Assembly: GCA_002429615.1 (NCBI GenBank)
Contig: DJAN01000217.1
Coordinates: 1 to 23,211 of the forward strand
DNA from: Lysobacteraceae bacterium UBA6001
Lineage (GTDB): Bacteria; Pseudomonadota; Gammaproteobacteria; Xanthomonadales; Xanthomonadaceae
DNA: 23,211 nt
Reading direction: 5' to 3'
In this document: positions 22,807-23,211 of the stretch, piece by piece
Position numbering within the stretch: the stretch's first letter is position 1
Layout of the letters: every line of letters begins with the position of its first letter
Notes under the pieces: model-generated
Database searches by the model: none
Told to the model about the DNA's origin: nothing
The model's input: only the letters and a program-made list of their open reading frames with translations
Made by a program: the position numbers and the translations under genes

Positions 22807-23211
22807 CGCGCACGCTCCGCCAGCAGGGCTTCATCGCGCCGGCGCGCACAAAGACCGGCCTCCAGCTCGGTGCCGACCCACAGGCGGCACATCGAGCGAA
22901 TCTGGGTCGCCAGGCACAGCAGGTCACCTGCGGGGACGCAGTCATCGCGGATGACCCGCATCTCGCGTCGGCTGCTGCCGAGCATGCTGCCGCCGCGGTT
23001 GTAGACCACCGACACCAGCGCGCCCTGCGCGTCCGCCGGCAGCAGGTCGTAGGCGGCCGGCCCGAACACACGCCGCGTGGTCGCGGCATAAGCCGGCAGG
23101 GACGCCCGCACGAATACGTCGGAGGCGTAGGCAAAGTCGGTGCGGACATCGGCCAGCTGGCGGGCAACGGGGCGCGCCGCCGGGCCGGCGATGCCGGCGG
23201 TCGCCTGCAGG
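22803..23211 (-). CDS. Phage endolysin, C-terminal part (cut by window edge)
   Basis: The frame is open to the window edge, so the N-terminus with the likely catalytic glutamate is missing; about 135 codons are visible. The segment QGALVSVVYNRGGSMLGSSR, then REMRVIRDD, followed by ATQIRSMCRLW and GLCARRRDEALLAE, is the hallmark of the lysozyme fold of GH24-type and related phage endolysins ('LVS-x-x-x-N-x-G', 'MR', 'RR-x-x-E-x-x-L'). It would cleave peptidoglycan. It overlaps Rz by 4 bp (ATGA), giving the standard endolysin-Rz-Rz1 lysis order. No holin is visible; it may lie beyond the edge. Confidence 0.85.
   Translation of the reverse strand, partial: LQATAGIAGPAARPVARQLADVRTDFAYASDVFVRASLPAYAATTRRVFGPAAYDLLPADAQGALVSVVYNRGGSMLGSSRREMRVIRDDCVPAGDLLCLATQIRSMCRLWVGTELEAGLCARRRDEALLAERAR

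Noticed and set aside
22091..23167. Single 358-aa minus-strand open frame
   Set aside because: Only its last 97 codons (Rz1) make sense; the rest is an out-of-frame reading of Rz and the endolysin.
1..23211. CRISPR array
   Set aside because: No series of regularly spaced repeats of about 28-37 bp was seen; the only tandem repeat is the contiguous 27-bp unit near 2921.

Overview
The window comes from a high-G+C gammaproteobacterium, most likely Xanthomonadaceae (Stenotrophomonas, Xanthomonas, Luteimonas or Lysobacter type). The basis is the NusA, RimP and IF2 protein sequences, recognised by memory and not by database search. Nearly all genes lie on the minus strand, so they read from right to left.

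Left part (1 to about 3500) is host chromosome. It holds the start of infB, nusA and rimP in the conserved order rimP-nusA-infB, with a candidate promoter and a long structured leader before rimP. A stand-alone two-CBS-domain gene follows, with a 27-bp tandem repeat at its 3' end and a strong, probably bidirectional terminator upstream.

Middle part (about 3600 to 6870) is accessory DNA. It has one plus-strand gene for a JAMM-like, possibly secreted protein of uncertain start. It also has a compact minus-strand module with visibly lower G+C: a 59-aa protein, an ImmA/IrrE-like protein with a KELMH instead of HExxH motif, an unrecognised 291-aa protein and a HEPN-like protein with an R-x6-H motif. 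A good sigma70 promoter and a short structured leader ending in U8 precede the 59-aa gene. This module is the best candidate here for an undescribed system, possibly defence or toxin-like, but that role is inference.

Right part (6865 to 23211) is one arm of a lambda-like siphovirus prophage. In transcription order it has an endolysin (cut by the window edge), Rz and Rz1 spanins, neck genes, tail terminator and tail tube. Next come the G/GT tail chaperones with a clear programmed -1 frameshift site (T TTT TTC plus a bulged 14-bp stem), tape measure, M, a fibre-like gene, a DUF4376-like gene, L, K (JAMM plus NlpC/P60), I and J. It ends with two small QVF-motif tail proteins, a 79-aa protein, a SRAP/HMCES-type abasic-site protein and a 100-aa protein. 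Most junctions are ATGA, GTGA or TGATG overlaps, which points to one long polycistronic transcript. No integrase, repressor, terminase, capsid gene or att site is visible, so whether the prophage is complete cannot be judged.
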